The notes: a model not told the origin generated them from the sequence alone. A DNA stretch of 64,000 bases from Streptomyces sp. CB02261 (GCF_001905665.1 NZ_LIVX01000001.1:124001-188000); one strand, 5' to 3'. Counted from the stretch's first letter, positions 7,782 through 18,253 are shown. Program-made: numbers and translations.

Positions 7782-9869
7782 GTGAGCACTAAGCCGACCA
7801 CCACAGACCTCGAGTGGACCGAGTTGGACCAGCGGGCCGTCGACACCGCCCGCATCCTGGCCGCGGACGCCGTACAGAAGGTCGGCAACGGCCATCCTGG
7901 TACGGCGATGAGCCTGGCGCCCGCCGCGTACACCCTCTTCCAGAAGGTGATGCGGCACGACCCGGCCGACCCCGAGTGGGTCGGACGCGACCGGTTCGTC
8001 CTCTCCGCCGGCCACTCGTCCCTGACCCTCTACACCCAGCTGTACCTGGGTGGCTTCGGTCTCGAGCTGGACGACCTGAAGTCCTTCCGCACCTGGGGTT
8101 CGAAGACCCCCGGGCACCCGGAGTACGGTCACACCGCCGCCGTCGAGACGACCACCGGCCCGCTGGGCCAGGGTGTCGCCAACGCCGTGGGCATGGCGAT
8201 GGCCGCCCGCTACGAGCGCGGCCTGTTCGACCCGGAGGCCGCCACCGGCGCCTCCCCGTTCGACCACCACGTCTACGTGATCGCCGGTGACGGCTGCCTC
8301 CAGGAGGGCATCTCCGCCGAGGCCTCCTCCCTCGCGGGCCACCAGAAGCTCGGCAACCTGATCCTGCTGTGGGACGACAACCACATCTCGATCGAGGGCG
8401 ACACCGAGACGGCCGTGTCCGAGGACACGATGAAGCGGTACGAGGCGTACGGCTGGCACGTCCAGCGCGTCGAGCCGCAGGCCAACGGCGACCTGGACCC
8501 GGCCGCGCTGTACGCGGCGATCAGGGCCGCCGAGGCCGAGACCGAGCGTCCGTCGTTCATCGCGATGCGCTCGATCATCGCCTGGCCCGCGCCGAACGCG
8601 CAGAACACCGAGGCCGCGCACGGCTCGGCGCTCGGCGACGAGGAGATCGCGGCCACCAAGCGCGTCCTCGGCTTCGACCCGGAGCAGACCTTCGAGGTCT
8701 CCGACGAGGTCATCGCGCACACCCGTTCGCTCGGCGACCGCGGCCGCGAGGCCCGCGGCGCGTGGGAGAAGTCGCTCGCCGAGTGGCGTACGGCCAACCC
8801 GGAGCGTGCCGCCGAGTTCGACCGCATCCAGGCCAACGAGCTGCCGGCCGGCTGGGCCGAGAAGCTCCCGGTCTTCGAGCCGGGCAAGGGTGTCGCCACC
8901 CGTGCCGCCTCGGGCCAGGTCCTCAAGGCGCTCGGTGCGGTCATCCCGGAGCTGTGGGGCGGCTCGGCCGACCTCGCCGGCTCCAACAACACGACGATCG
9001 ACAAGGACTCGTCGTTCCTGCCCGAGGGCAACCCGCTGCCGGAGGCCGACAAGTACGGCCGCACGATCCACTTCGGCATCCGCGAGCACTCCATGGCCGC
9101 GGAGATGAACGGCATCGCGCTGCACGGCAACACGCGCGTCTACGGCGGCACCTTCCTGGTGTTCTCCGACTACATGCGCAACGCCGTGCGCCTGTCCGCG
9201 CTGATGCACCTGCCCGTGACGTACGTCTGGACGCACGACTCGATCGGTCTGGGCGAGGACGGCCCGACGCACCAGCCGGTGGAGCACCTCGCGTCGCTGC
9301 GCGCGATCCCCGGTCTGAACGTGGTCCGTCCCGCCGACGCCAACGAGACGGCCATCGCCTGGCGCGAGATCATGCAGCGCCACACCAAGGTCTTCGGCAA
9401 GGGCGCCCCGCACGGTCTGGCGCTCACCCGCCAGGGCGTGCCGACGTACGCGCCGAACGAGGACACCGTCAAGGGCGGCTACGTGCTCTTCGACGCCGAG
9501 AACGGCGAGCCGGAGGTCGTGCTGATCGCGACCGGCTCCGAGGTGCACCTGGCCGTCGAGGCCCGTGAGCAGCTCCAGGCCGCCGGCGTCCCGACCCGGG
9601 TGGTCTCGATGCCGTCCGTGGAGTGGTTCGAGGAGCAGGACCAGGCGTACAAGGACTCCGTCCTGCCGCCGTCGGTCCGGGCCCGGGTCGCGGTCGAGGC
9701 CGGCATCGGTCTCACCTGGCACCGGTACGTCGGGGACGCCGGCCGGATCGTCTCGCTCGAGCACTTCGGTGCCTCGGCGGACGCGAAGGTCCTGTTCCGC
9801 GAGTTCGGGTTCACGCCGGAGGCCATCGTCGCCGCCGCGCGGGAATCGATCGACGCCGCCGCGCGCTGA
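7782..9869 (+). CDS. tkt: transketolase
   Basis: 695 residues from GTG 7782. The thiamine-diphosphate motif runs from GDGCLQEGISAEASSLAGH to LWDDNHISIEG. Conserved residues for substrate and cofactor occur in GNGHPGTAMSLAPAAY, GPLGQGVANAVGMA, FGIREHSMAAEMNG and THDSIGLGEDGPTHQPVEHL. Length matches the family. It moves two-carbon units between sugar phosphates in the non-oxidative pentose-phosphate pathway. It is the first gene of the operon tkt-tal-zwf-opcA-pgl, 36 bases before tal. Confidence 0.97.
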   Translation: MSTKPTTTDLEWTELDQRAVDTARILAADAVQKVGNGHPGTAMSLAPAAYTLFQKVMRHDPADPEWVGRDRFVLSAGHSSLTLYTQLYLGGFGLELDDLKSFRTWGSKTPGHPEYGHTAAVETTTGPLGQGVANAVGMAMAARYERGLFDPEAATGASPFDHHVYVIAGDGCLQEGISAEASSLAGHQKLGNLILLWDDNHISIEGDTETAVSEDTMKRYEAYGWHVQRVEPQANGDLDPAALYAAIRAAEAETERPSFIAMRSIIAWPAPNAQNTEAAHGSALGDEEIAATKRVLGFDPEQTFEVSDEVIAHTRSLGDRGREARGAWEKSLAEWRTANPERAAEFDRIQANELPAGWAEKLPVFEPGKGVATRAASGQVLKALGAVIPELWGGSADLAGSNNTTIDKDSSFLPEGNPLPEADKYGRTIHFGIREHSMAAEMNGIALHGNTRVYGGTFLVFSDYMRNAVRLSALMHLPVTYVWTHDSIGLGEDGPTHQPVEHLASLRAIPGLNVVRPADANETAIAWREIMQRHTKVFGKGAPHGLALTRQGVPTYAPNEDTVKGGYVLFDAENGEPEVVLIATGSEVHLAVEAREQLQAAGVPTRVVSMPSVEWFEEQDQAYKDSVLPPSVRARVAVEAGIGLTWHRYVGDAGRIVSLEHFGASADAKVLFREFGFTPEAIVAAARESIDAAAR

Positions 9870-9905
9870 CGCCCATACGTACGACTTATTGGAGATGCAA
9901 CTCTC

Positions 9906-11024
9906 ATGACAGACGCTCTCAAGCGCCTCTCCGACGAAGGCGTCGCGATCTGGCTGGACGACCTCTCGCGCCAGCGGATCACGTCCGGCAACCTGGCCGA
10001 GCTCCTCGACCAGAGCCACGTGGTCGGCGTGACCACGAACCCGTCGATCTTCCAGAAGGCGATCTCCGAGGGGCACGGCTACGACCAGCAGCTGGCCGAC
10101 CTCGCCGCCCGCAAGGTGACCGTCGACGAGGCCATCCGCATGATCACGACGGCGGACGTCCGTGACGCCGCCGACATCCTGCGGCCGGTCTTCGACGCGA
10201 CCGACGGCCAGGACGGCCGGGTCTCCATCGAGGTCGACCCCCGTCTCGCCCACGAGACCACCGCCACCATCGCGGAGGCCAAGCAGCTGGCTTGGCTCGT
10301 GGACCGCCCCAACACGCTCATCAAGATCCCGGCCACCCAGGCGGGTCTGCCGGCGATCACCGAGGTCATCGGCCTCGGCATCAGCGTCAACGTGACGCTG
10401 ATCTTCTCGCTCGAGCGCTACCGCGCGGTCATGGACGCCTACCTGGCGGGTCTGGAGAAGGCCCGCGAGCGCGGCCTCGACCTCTCCAAGATCCACTCGG
10501 TGGCGTCCTTCTTCGTGTCCCGCGTGGACTCCGAGATCGACAAGCGCCTGGACGGCATCGGCACCGACGAGGCCAAGGCCCTCAAGGGCAAGGCCGCCCT
10601 GGCCAACGCGCGTCTGGCGTACGAGGCGTACGAGGAGGTCTTCTCCTCGGAGCGCTGGGCCGCCCTCGACAAGGCGCAGGCCAACAAGCAGCGTCCGCTG
10701 TGGGCCTCGACCGGCGTCAAGGACCCGGCGTACAAGGACACCCTGTACGTGGTGGACCTGGTCGCCCCCGGCACGGTCAACACCATGCCGGAGGCCACCC
10801 TGGAGGCCACCGCCGACCACGGCGAGGTCACGGGTGACACCGTGCGCGGCACGTACGAGCAGTCGCGCGCCGAGCTGGCGGCCGTCGAGAAGCTGGGCAT
10901 CGGCTACGACGAGGTCGTCCAGCTCCTGGAGGACGAGGGCGTCCAGAAGTTCGAGGCGTCCTGGAACGACCTGCTCAAGTCCACCGAGGCAGAGCTGAAG
11001 CGCCTCGCACCTTCGGAGGCGTAA
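9906..11024 (+). CDS. tal: transaldolase
   Basis: 372 residues, ATG 9906 with GGAG about 10 bases upstream. The longer actinobacterial type carries [11 protein letters not shown], the Schiff-base lysine in NTLIKIPAT, and [12 protein letters not shown]. It transfers dihydroxyacetone units between sugar phosphates. The adjacent genes encode the partners of the pathway; zwf follows after 6 bases, with its ribosome-binding site inside the end of tal. Confidence 0.96.
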   Translation: MTDALKRLSDEGVAIWLDDLSRQRITSGNLAELLDQSHVVGVTTNPSIFQKAISEGHGYDQQLADLAARKVTVDEAIRMITTADVRDAADILRPVFDATDGQDGRVSIEVDPRLAHETTATIAEAKQLAWLVDRPNTLIKIPATQAGLPAITEVIGLGISVNVTLIFSLERYRAVMDAYLAGLEKARERGLDLSKIHSVASFFVSRVDSEIDKRLDGIGTDEAKALKGKAALANARLAYEAYEEVFSSERWAALDKAQANKQRPLWASTGVKDPAYKDTLYVVDLVAPGTVNTMPEATLEATADHGEVTGDTVRGTYEQSRAELAAVEKLGIGYDEVVQLLEDEGVQKFEASWNDLLKSTEAELKRLAPSEA

Positions 11025-11030
11025 GCAACT

Positions 11031-12563
11031 GTGAGCGCAGTCCACGGAGCCAACCCGCTCCGTGACGCCGCAGACCGACGGCTCCCGCGTATCGCGGGGC
11101 CGTCGGGCCTGGTGATTTTCGGCGTCACGGGCGATTTGTCCCGGAAGAAGCTGATGCCTGCCGTCTACGACCTGGCCAACCGCGGCCTGCTGCCGCCGGG
11201 CTTCTCGCTCATCGGCTTCGCGCGCCGCGAGTGGCAGGACGAGGACTTCGCGCAGGAGGTCCACGACGCCGTCGAGCAGCACGCCCGCACCCCGTTCCGC
11301 GAGGAGGTGTGGCAGCAGCTGATCCAGGGGATGCGTTTCGTCCAGGGCGACTTCGACGACGACGAGGCCTTCGAGCAGCTGAAGTCCACCATCGAGGAGC
11401 TGGACAAGGCGCAGGGCACCGGCGGCAACTTCGCCTTCTACCTGTCGGTCCCGCCGAAGTTCTTCCCCAAGGTCGTCCAGCAGCTCAAGAAGCACGGGCT
11501 CGCCGACCAGAAGAACGGCTCCTGGCGCCGCGCGGTCATCGAGAAGCCCTTCGGGCACGACCTGGTCTCCGCCAAGGAGCTCAACGAGGTCGTCCACGAG
11601 GTCTTCCCGCCGCACGAGGTCTTCCGGATCGACCACTACCTCGGCAAGGAGACCGTCCAGAACATCCTGGCGCTCCGCTTCGCCAACACCCTCTTCGAGC
11701 CGATCTGGAACCGGTCGTACGTCGACCACGTGCAGATCACCATGGCCGAGGACATCGGCATCGGCGGCCGCGCCGGCTACTACGACGGCATCGGCGCCGC
11801 CCGTGACGTCATCCAGAACCACCTGCTGCAGCTGCTCGCGCTGACCGCGATGGAGGAGCCCGCCTCCTTCGACGCCGACGCGCTCGCCGCCGAGAAGACC
11901 AAGGTCCTCGGCGCCGTGAAGCTCCCCACGGACCTGGGCAGGACCACGGTCCGCGGCCAGTACGCGGCCGGGTGGCAGGGCGGCGCCAAGGCCGTCGGCT
12001 ACCTCGAGGAAGACGGTATCGACCCCCAGTCGAAGACCGACACCTACGCGGCCGTGAAGCTGGAGATCGACAACCGCCGCTGGGCGGGCGTCCCCTTCTA
12101 CCTGCGGACGGGCAAGCGGCTCGGCCGCCGCGTCACCGAGATCGCGGTCGTCTTCCAGCGCGCCCCGCACTCCCCCTTCGACCACACCGCGACCGAGGAG
12201 CTCGGCCGCAACGCCATCGTCATCCGGGTCCAGCCGGACGAGGGCGTGACGGTGCGGTTCGGCTCCAAGGTGCCCGGCACCCAGATGGAGATCCGGGACG
12301 TGTCGATGGACTTCGCGTACGGCGAGTCCTTCACGGAGTCCAGCCCCGAGGCGTACGAGCGGCTCATCCTCGACGTCCTGCTCGGCGACTCGAACCTCTT
12401 CCCGCGCGTCGAGGAGGTCGAGCTGTCCTGGAAGATCCTCGACCCGATCGAGCAGTTCTGGGACAAGCACGGCAAGCCCGCGCAGTACCAGTCCGGGACC
12501 TGGGGTCCGGTCGAGGCGGACGAGATGCTCGCACGAGACGGACGGAGCTGGCGCCGGCCATGA
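11031..12563 (+). CDS. zwf: glucose-6-phosphate 1-dehydrogenase
   Basis: 510 residues from GTG 11031. The NADP-binding motif is VIFGVTGDLSRKKLMPA, followed by IEKPFGHD and the active-site signature RIDHYLGKETVQN. It oxidises glucose-6-phosphate to 6-phosphogluconolactone and makes NADPH. The stop overlaps the start of opcA by 4 bases (ATGA), so Zwf and its assembly partner are translated together. Confidence 0.97.
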   Translation: MSAVHGANPLRDAADRRLPRIAGPSGLVIFGVTGDLSRKKLMPAVYDLANRGLLPPGFSLIGFARREWQDEDFAQEVHDAVEQHARTPFREEVWQQLIQGMRFVQGDFDDDEAFEQLKSTIEELDKAQGTGGNFAFYLSVPPKFFPKVVQQLKKHGLADQKNGSWRRAVIEKPFGHDLVSAKELNEVVHEVFPPHEVFRIDHYLGKETVQNILALRFANTLFEPIWNRSYVDHVQITMAEDIGIGGRAGYYDGIGAARDVIQNHLLQLLALTAMEEPASFDADALAAEKTKVLGAVKLPTDLGRTTVRGQYAAGWQGGAKAVGYLEEDGIDPQSKTDTYAAVKLEIDNRRWAGVPFYLRTGKRLGRRVTEIAVVFQRAPHSPFDHTATEELGRNAIVIRVQPDEGVTVRFGSKVPGTQMEIRDVSMDFAYGESFTESSPEAYERLILDVLLGDSNLFPRVEEVELSWKILDPIEQFWDKHGKPAQYQSGTWGPVEADEMLARDGRSWRRP

Positions 12564-13615
12564 AGACCGACCTGACGGACACCACGTCCTCCAAGATCAA
12601 CAAGGCGCTGGTGCTCGGGCGGCGGGCGATCGGTACGCCGGCCGTCGGCATGGTACTCACCCTCGTCATCGTCACCGACGAGGAGAACGCCTACGACGCG
12701 CTGAAGGCGGCGAACGAGGCATCCCGCGAGCACCCCTCGCGGACCCTCGTCGTCATCAAGCGGGTCTCGCGCTCGCCGCGGGACCGCTCCAAGGCACGAC
12801 TCGACGCCGAGGTCCGCCTCGGCGCCGACGCGAGCACCGGCGAGACGGTGGTGCTCCGGCTGTACGGCGAGGTCGGCGACCACGCCCAGTCGGTGGTACT
12901 GCCGCTGCTCCTCCCGGACGCCCCCGTCGTCGTCTGGTGGCCGGTGAACGCGCCGACCGACCCGGCGAACGACCCGCTGGGCGCCCTCGCCCAGCGCCGG
13001 GTGACCGACACCTACGCCGCCGAGCAGCCCATCCACGAGCTGACCGCGCGCGCGGACGCCTACACCCCGGGCGACACGGACCTCTCGTGGACCCGGATCA
13101 CCCCGTGGCGCTCCATGCTCGCCGCCGCGCTCGACCAGGTCGTGTGCGAGGTCACCTCCGCCGAGGTGGAGGGCGAGGAGTTCAACCCGAGCGTCGAACT
13201 GCTCGCGATGTGGCTGGCGGACCGGCTGAAGGTGCCGGTGCGGCGCGCCACGTCGACGGGCCCCGGTCTCACCTCCGTACGGATGGAGACCAGCTCCGGC
13301 CCGATCGTGCTCGACCGGCCGGACGGCTCGCTCGCGACGCTCTCCATAGAGGGACAGCCCGATCGCGCCGTGGCGCTCAAGCGCCGCGACACGGCCGAGC
13401 TGATCGCCGAGGAGCTGCGCCGGCTCGACCCGGACGACACCTACGCGACGGCGCTCAAGTTCGGCATCGAACGGCTGGACGAGCAGGCCGCCGTCACCGC
13501 TCCCGCCCCGGCGCCCGAGCCGGAGGCCGCCCCGGCCCCGGAGGCAGCCCCCGCGGAGCCGGCGGCGAAGCCCGCCGCGAAGAAGGCACCGGCCAAGAAG
13601 GCGGCGGCCAAGTGA
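12560..13615 (+). CDS. opcA: glucose-6-phosphate dehydrogenase assembly protein OpcA
   Basis: 351 residues from ATG 12560. It matches OpcA, with features such as LTLVIVTDE, PDAPVVVWWP and FNPSVELLAMWLADRLK. OpcA activates or assembles Zwf and sits between zwf and pgl, its normal position in actinobacteria and cyanobacteria. The last 45 or so residues form a low-complexity Ala/Pro tail ending in repeated AAKK/PAKK, which is not part of the conserved domain. It overlaps zwf and pgl by 4 bases on each side. Confidence 0.95.
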   Translation: MKTDLTDTTSSKINKALVLGRRAIGTPAVGMVLTLVIVTDEENAYDALKAANEASREHPSRTLVVIKRVSRSPRDRSKARLDAEVRLGADASTGETVVLRLYGEVGDHAQSVVLPLLLPDAPVVVWWPVNAPTDPANDPLGALAQRRVTDTYAAEQPIHELTARADAYTPGDTDLSWTRITPWRSMLAAALDQVVCEVTSAEVEGEEFNPSVELLAMWLADRLKVPVRRATSTGPGLTSVRMETSSGPIVLDRPDGSLATLSIEGQPDRAVALKRRDTAELIAEELRRLDPDDTYATALKFGIERLDEQAAVTAPAPAPEPEAAPAPEAAPAEPAAKPAAKKAPAKKAAAK

Positions 13616-14394
13616 GCACCCCTCAGCTGGTCGTCCACCGTGACAAGGAGCTGATGGCGCAGGCGGCCGCGGCCCGGCTGATCACCCGGATCGTGGACGC
13701 CCAGGCCTCCCGTGGCACGGCCTCGGTGGTGCTCACCGGCGGCCGCAACGGCAACGGCCTGCTCGCGGCGCTCGGTTCGGCGCCCGCGCGGGACGCGATC
13801 GACTGGTCGCGGCTCGACCTGTGGTGGGGCGACGAGCGCTTCCTGCCCGAGGGAGACCCCGAGCGGAACGTGACCCAGGCGCGGGAGGCACTGCTCGACG
13901 CGGTGCCGCTCGACCCGGCCCGGGTCCACGCCATGCCGGCCTCGGACGGCCCGCACGGCGGTGACGTCGACGCCGCGGCCGGCGCGTACGCGGCGGAACT
14001 GGCCGCCGCGGCGGGTCCCGGCGACCACGCCGGGGTGCCGACCTTCGACGTGCTGATGCTGGGCGTCGGCCCGGACACCCACGTGGCCTCGCTCTTCCCC
14101 GAGCTGCCGGCGGTCCGCGAGACCGAGCGGACGGTGGTCGGTGTGCACGGCGCGCCCAAGCCGCCGCCGCTGCGGGTCTCGCTGACCCTTCCGGCGATCC
14201 GGGCGGCGAAGGAGGTCTGGCTGCTCGCGGCCGGTGAGGACAAGGCGAAGGCCGCGGCGATCGCGCTGTCGGGCGCGGGCGAGGTCCAGGCCCCGGCGGC
14301 GGGGGCCTACGGCCGCTCGCGGACGCTGTGGCTGCTCGACGCGGCGGCCGCCTCGGAGCTGCCGCGGAGCCTGTACCCGCCGGCTTCGGCCTGA
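13612..14394 (+). CDS. pgl: 6-phosphogluconolactonase
   Basis: 260 residues from GTG 13612, overlapping the opcA stop (GTGA). DevB/SOL family motifs are present: VVLTGGRNG, the WWGDERFLP active-site region, and FDVLMLGVGPDTHVASLFP. It hydrolyses 6-phosphogluconolactone, the product of Zwf. It is the last gene of the operon; 6-phosphogluconate dehydrogenase is not in the window. A terminator hairpin follows within 12 bases. Confidence 0.95.
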   Translation: MSTPQLVVHRDKELMAQAAAARLITRIVDAQASRGTASVVLTGGRNGNGLLAALGSAPARDAIDWSRLDLWWGDERFLPEGDPERNVTQAREALLDAVPLDPARVHAMPASDGPHGGDVDAAAGAYAAELAAAAGPGDHAGVPTFDVLMLGVGPDTHVASLFPELPAVRETERTVVGVHGAPKPPPLRVSLTLPAIRAAKEVWLLAAGEDKAKAAAIALSGAGEVQAPAAGAYGRSRTLWLLDAAAASELPRSLYPPASA

Positions 14395-14405
14395 CGCCCG
14401 CGCAC

Positions 14406-14441
14406 GGAGGCCCGGTTCACCTGAGGGTGGGCCGGGCCTCC
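14406..14441. terminator. bidirectional terminator after pgl
   Basis: GGAGGCCCGG (14406-14415) pairs perfectly with CCGGGCCTCC (14432-14441) around a 16-base loop. The loop contains the stop codon of the converging PH-domain gene, so the hairpin can end both transcripts. Confidence 0.7.
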
Positions 14442-15979
14442 GGCGTTCGTACGGGCTCCAGGAAGGGCCCGAGGAGGTCCGGTACGGCCTCCGCCGCGAA
14501 GACCAGGCCCTGGCTCTCACCGGCGTCGAGGATGTCGTACGCGCCCGCCCCCGCCGCCGTCGTGGCGGACAGCGTCAGGATCCCGGCGCGCCGCTGGAAG
14601 TACGACTGCTTGACGGTCCAGCCGATGACTCCGGACCGCTGGAGGGCGACCGTGGCACGCCGGACCGTCCCCGAACGGGTCACCAGGTACGCGCCGCTGA
14701 CGCCGTGTCCGAGTCCGCGGTAGGCGTCCAGGGCGAACAGCACGGCGACCGGTACGAGGACCACCGCCCAGCCGGCCGCCACGTACAGCAGGACCGGGGT
14801 GAGGAGGAGCCCGAGGAGGGCGAGGACCGCGGCCGGCAGGAGGGCGCTCCACAGCGCCCAGCGCAGCCTCCGGGTGCGGGCGGCCCGGGGGTGGGCGGCG
14901 AGCGGCGCCCCGGTGGGCGGCTCCGGCTCGCGCAGGACCTGGGCGGCGACGCGGTCGGCGATGTCCCGCTCCACCGCCGGCAGGAGGGTCTTGAGGTCGC
15001 CGTGCCGGTCTCCGTCGTCCTCGGCGAGACCGGTGGCGACGGCGTCGAGGCGGGCGGCTCCGCACATCCGGACGCCGAGCGGCTGGACGAGTTCGACGCC
15101 GCGCAGCCTGCGTTCCTCCAGGGAGACCGAGCGGGCGGTGAGGAGGCCGCGGGAGACCCGCACGGTGCCGCCCGGCGCGCGCTCCAGGCGGTAGTTCCAC
15201 CACATCTCGACCCAGAGGCCGAGGGCGCCGACGGCTCCGACGACGGTGGCGAGAAGGACCAGGTCCACGATCATCCAGGTCACGGAGACGCCCTGGAAGC
15301 GGTCCCCTATCCAGTCGATGACCTCCCCCTGGGCGCCGAACCACTCGCTGACCTGCATGACGGCGCCGGCCGCCGCGCCGCCGAGGGCGGGGGCGACGAA
15401 GGAGACGGGCGCGTAGCGGATCCAGCGCCGGTCGAGAAGGGCCAGGGCCCCGTCGTGGTCCGGGTCCTCGGGGGCGGCGGCGCGGCGGAGGAGCTCGTGG
15501 CGGAGCCGCTCGCCCTCGGCCCGGGTGACCAGGTCGAGTTCGAGGGTGGACTCGCCGCCGGACCGCTCGCCGGTCCCGATGCGGACCTTGACCAGGCCGA
15601 GGACGCGCTGGAGGGGGTTGGCCGTGAGGTCGACGCTGCGGATCCGCTCGCGGGCGAGCGAGCGGCGCTGGACGACGAGGAGTCCGGTGTGGAGTTCCAC
15701 CCTCCCCTCGCCTTCGGTCCCGCCGCGCTCGGCGCCGACGCGGTAGCGGGTGCGGCGGTAGCGGACCGTCTCGGCGACGACGTCGGCGGCGAGGGCGAGC
15801 GTGACACCGGCGGCGACCCAGGCGAAGGCCTGTCCCGGCGGACGTGACCCGGCGAGGGCGAACCCGGTGGGCAGCGCGGCTCCGGCGAGGACGCCGGCGA
15901 AGAGGACCACCCGGGCGAGGACGGTACGGGGGGCGAGGCGCAGCCAGTCAGGTCCCCGGTCCTCCGGTGCCTCGCTCAT
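14417..15979 (-). CDS. PH domain-containing membrane protein (YdbT-like)
   Basis: 520 residues from ATG 15979, overlapping the preceding gene by 4 bases. It looks like the YdbT type of bacterial PH-domain (bPH2) protein: pairs of membrane helices (residues about 20-65, 205-265 and 395-430) alternate with PH-like beta domains. Typical strands are VELHTGLLVVQRRSLARERIRSVDL, VRVSRGLLTARSVSLEERRLRGVEL and VTRSGTVRRATVALQRSGVIGW. The function of this family is largely unknown; YdbS/YdbT pairs in Bacillus have been linked to resistance to competing bacteria. With the smaller PH gene it follows pgi. Confidence 0.85.
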   Translation of the reverse strand: MSEAPEDRGPDWLRLAPRTVLARVVLFAGVLAGAALPTGFALAGSRPPGQAFAWVAAGVTLALAADVVAETVRYRRTRYRVGAERGGTEGEGRVELHTGLLVVQRRSLARERIRSVDLTANPLQRVLGLVKVRIGTGERSGGESTLELDLVTRAEGERLRHELLRRAAAPEDPDHDGALALLDRRWIRYAPVSFVAPALGGAAAGAVMQVSEWFGAQGEVIDWIGDRFQGVSVTWMIVDLVLLATVVGAVGALGLWVEMWWNYRLERAPGGTVRVSRGLLTARSVSLEERRLRGVELVQPLGVRMCGAARLDAVATGLAEDDGDRHGDLKTLLPAVERDIADRVAAQVLREPEPPTGAPLAAHPRAARTRRLRWALWSALLPAAVLALLGLLLTPVLLYVAAGWAVVLVPVAVLFALDAYRGLGHGVSGAYLVTRSGTVRRATVALQRSGVIGWTVKQSYFQRRAGILTLSATTAAGAGAYDILDAGESQGLVFAAEAVPDLLGPFLEPVRTPEARPTLR

Positions 15980-16476
15980 GTGGCGTCCCCGGGGGTGGCC
16001 TGGGTGATCACGGTCAGCCGCTCGGCGAGTCCGGCGGCCAGTTCGTGGTCGAGGCCCTCGATCCGGATCGCGCCCTTGGAGGAGGCGGTGGTGACCGTGA
16101 CGGTCGCGAGCCGGAAGTACTGCTCCAGCGGGCCGCGTGAGGTGTCGACGGTCTGGATCCGGGACATCGGCGCGATCCGCCACTCCTGCCAGAGGGCCCC
16201 CGTGCGGACGTAGACGGCGTCGTCGGTGACCTCCCAGCGGTGCACCCGGTACCACCAGGCGGGGAAGAACGCGGTGCAGGCGAGGCCCACGGCCGCCACG
16301 GCCGCGGCCGAGACCAGCAGCCAGGACCGGGCGGGCCCGATGACGACACCGAGGACGGCGAGGACCACCACCGGTACGGCGGTGGCCACCAGCAGTTGGC
16401 ACCGCCACCAGGTGACGGCCCGCTCGGCCACGGCGTTCCTCGGCGGCCGCAGCCGCACCGCGTTCTCCCCCGTCAT
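15976..16476 (-). CDS. small PH domain-containing membrane protein (YdbS-like)
   Basis: 166 residues. Two membrane helices (about 25-70) are followed by one bPH2 domain, with VTDDAVYVRTGALWQEWRIAPMSRIQTVDT and LATVTVTTASS. It is the short partner of the following 520-residue protein, as in YdbS/YdbT pairs, and the genes overlap (ATGA). Its ATG lies 4 bases after the pgi stop, so it is probably co-transcribed with pgi. Confidence 0.85.
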   Translation of the reverse strand: MTGENAVRLRPPRNAVAERAVTWWRCQLLVATAVPVVVLAVLGVVIGPARSWLLVSAAAVAAVGLACTAFFPAWWYRVHRWEVTDDAVYVRTGALWQEWRIAPMSRIQTVDTSRGPLEQYFRLATVTVTTASSKGAIRIEGLDHELAAGLAERLTVITQATPGDAT

Positions 16477-16480
16477 GCTT

Positions 16481-18142
16481 CTACCGTCCGCGCAGCGAAC
16501 GGTAGGTGGCCACCAGGGCGGCGGTGGAGCTGTCGAGCTGCTCGCCGCCCTCGCCGTCCGTCAGGACCGGCTCGATCCGCTTGGCGAGGACCTTGCCGAG
16601 CTCGACGCCCCACTGGTCGAAGGAGTCGATGTTCCAGACGGCACCCTGGACGAAGACCTTGTGCTCGTAGAGCGCGATCAGCTGGCCGAGGACGGACGGG
16701 GTGAGCTTCTCGGCGAGGATCGTGGTGGTGGGGTGGTTGCCCCGGAAGGTCTTGTGCGGGACGAGCTCCTCGGGGACGCCCTCGGCCCGTACCTCCTCGG
16801 GCGTCTTGCCGAAGGCGAGCGCCTGGGTCTGGGCGAAGAAGTTGGCCATGAGCAGGTCGTGCTGGGCGACGAGGCCGGGCAGCAGGTCGGCGACGGGCCG
16901 GGCGAAGCCGATGAAGTCGGCCGGGATGACCTTGGTGCCCTGGTGGATCAACTGGTAGTACGCGTGCTGGCCGTTGGTGCCCGGGGTGCCCCAGACGACG
17001 GGCCCGGTCTGCCAGTCGACCCGGTTGCCCTCGCGGTCCACCGACTTGCCGTTGGACTCCATGTCGAGCTGCTGGAGGTAGGCGGTGAACTTGGACAGGT
17101 AGTGCGAGTACGGCAGCACGGCGTGCGACTGGGCGTCGAAGAACGCGCCGTACCAGACGCCGAGCAGGCCGAGGAGCAGCGGCACGTTCTCCTCGGGCGG
17201 GGCGGTGCGGAAGTGCTCGTCGACGAGGTGGAAGCCGTCGAGCATCTCGCGGAAGCGCTCCGGTCCGACGGCGATCATCAGGGAGAGGCCGATGGCGGAG
17301 TCGTAGGAGTAGCGGCCGCCGACCCAGTCCCAGAACTCGAACATGTTCGTGGTGTCGATGCCGAACTCCTCGACCTTCTCGGCGTTGGTCGAGAGGGCCA
17401 CGAAGTGCTTGGCGACGGCCTCCTGGCCGGCCCGGAGCTCGGTGAGGAGCCAGTCACGGGCCGAGGTGGCGTTGGTGATCGTCTCGATGGTGGTGAAGGT
17501 CTTCGAGGCGACGATGAACAGCGTCTCGGCGGGGTCGAGGTCGCGGACGGCCTCGTGGAGGTCGGCCCCGTCGACGTTGGAGACGAAACGGAACGTCAGG
17601 TCCCGCTGGGTGTAGGAGCGCAGGACCTCGTAGGCCATGGCGGGGCCGAGGTCGGAACCGCCGATGCCGATGTTGACGATGTTCTTGATCGGCTTGCCGG
17701 TGTGGCCGGTCCAGCCGCCCGCGCGGACGGTGTCGGCGAAGACGGCCATCTTGTCGAGGACGGCGTGGACGGCGGGGACGACGTTCTCCCCGTCGACCTC
17801 GATCACGGCCTCGCGGGGGGCCCGCAGCGCCGTGTGCAGCACCGCCCGGTCCTCGGTGGTGTTGATCTTCTCGCCGCGGAACATGGCGTCGCGCAGCTCG
17901 GCCACGCCGGTGGCGGCGGCCAGTTCGCGCAGCAGCGTCAGCGTCTCGTCGGTGACGAGGTGCTTGGAATAGTCCAGGTGGAGGTCGCCGACCCGCAGGG
18001 TGTAACCGGCTCCCCGCTCGGGGTCGGCGGCGAACAGGTCGCGCAGATGGGTCTCGCCCAGCTGCTCACGGTGCTTGCCGAGGGCCGCCCACTCGGGCAG
18101 CCGGTTGAGCCTGGTGCGGCCTTCGTTGTTCATCTCGGACAT
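16481..18142 (-). CDS. pgi: glucose-6-phosphate isomerase
   Basis: 553 residues from ATG 18142 ([12 protein letters not shown]); an internal ATG at 18133 would give 550. Family signatures are clear: [57 protein letters not shown] and [12 protein letters not shown] in the variant form [19 protein letters not shown]. It interconverts glucose-6-phosphate and fructose-6-phosphate, linking glycolysis and the pentose-phosphate operon next door. It is preceded by the strong rbpA terminator and continues into two PH-domain genes. Confidence 0.97.
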   Translation of the reverse strand: MSEMNNEGRTRLNRLPEWAALGKHREQLGETHLRDLFAADPERGAGYTLRVGDLHLDYSKHLVTDETLTLLRELAAATGVAELRDAMFRGEKINTTEDRAVLHTALRAPREAVIEVDGENVVPAVHAVLDKMAVFADTVRAGGWTGHTGKPIKNIVNIGIGGSDLGPAMAYEVLRSYTQRDLTFRFVSNVDGADLHEAVRDLDPAETLFIVASKTFTTIETITNATSARDWLLTELRAGQEAVAKHFVALSTNAEKVEEFGIDTTNMFEFWDWVGGRYSYDSAIGLSLMIAVGPERFREMLDGFHLVDEHFRTAPPEENVPLLLGLLGVWYGAFFDAQSHAVLPYSHYLSKFTAYLQQLDMESNGKSVDREGNRVDWQTGPVVWGTPGTNGQHAYYQLIHQGTKVIPADFIGFARPVADLLPGLVAQHDLLMANFFAQTQALAFGKTPEEVRAEGVPEELVPHKTFRGNHPTTTILAEKLTPSVLGQLIALYEHKVFVQGAVWNIDSFDQWGVELGKVLAKRIEPVLTDGEGGEQLDSSTAALVATYRSLRGR

Positions 18143-18253
18143 CGCCCACTTCTTCTCGTACTGCTTGTCTGCCCCGCTGCGCCTCCAACCTAATTGATCA
18201 GAGGGCCCGGCGACGCGACGGCGAGCGGCGGTGAGGGGTCGACGAGGAGAACG

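Noticed and set aside
7464-12470. A 1668-codon open frame on the minus strand across tkt, tal and zwf.
   Set aside because: It is the antisense shadow of conserved enzyme genes. High GC removes stop codons in other frames, and its composition (Leu/Gly/Val/Arg/Asp rich) matches such artefacts.
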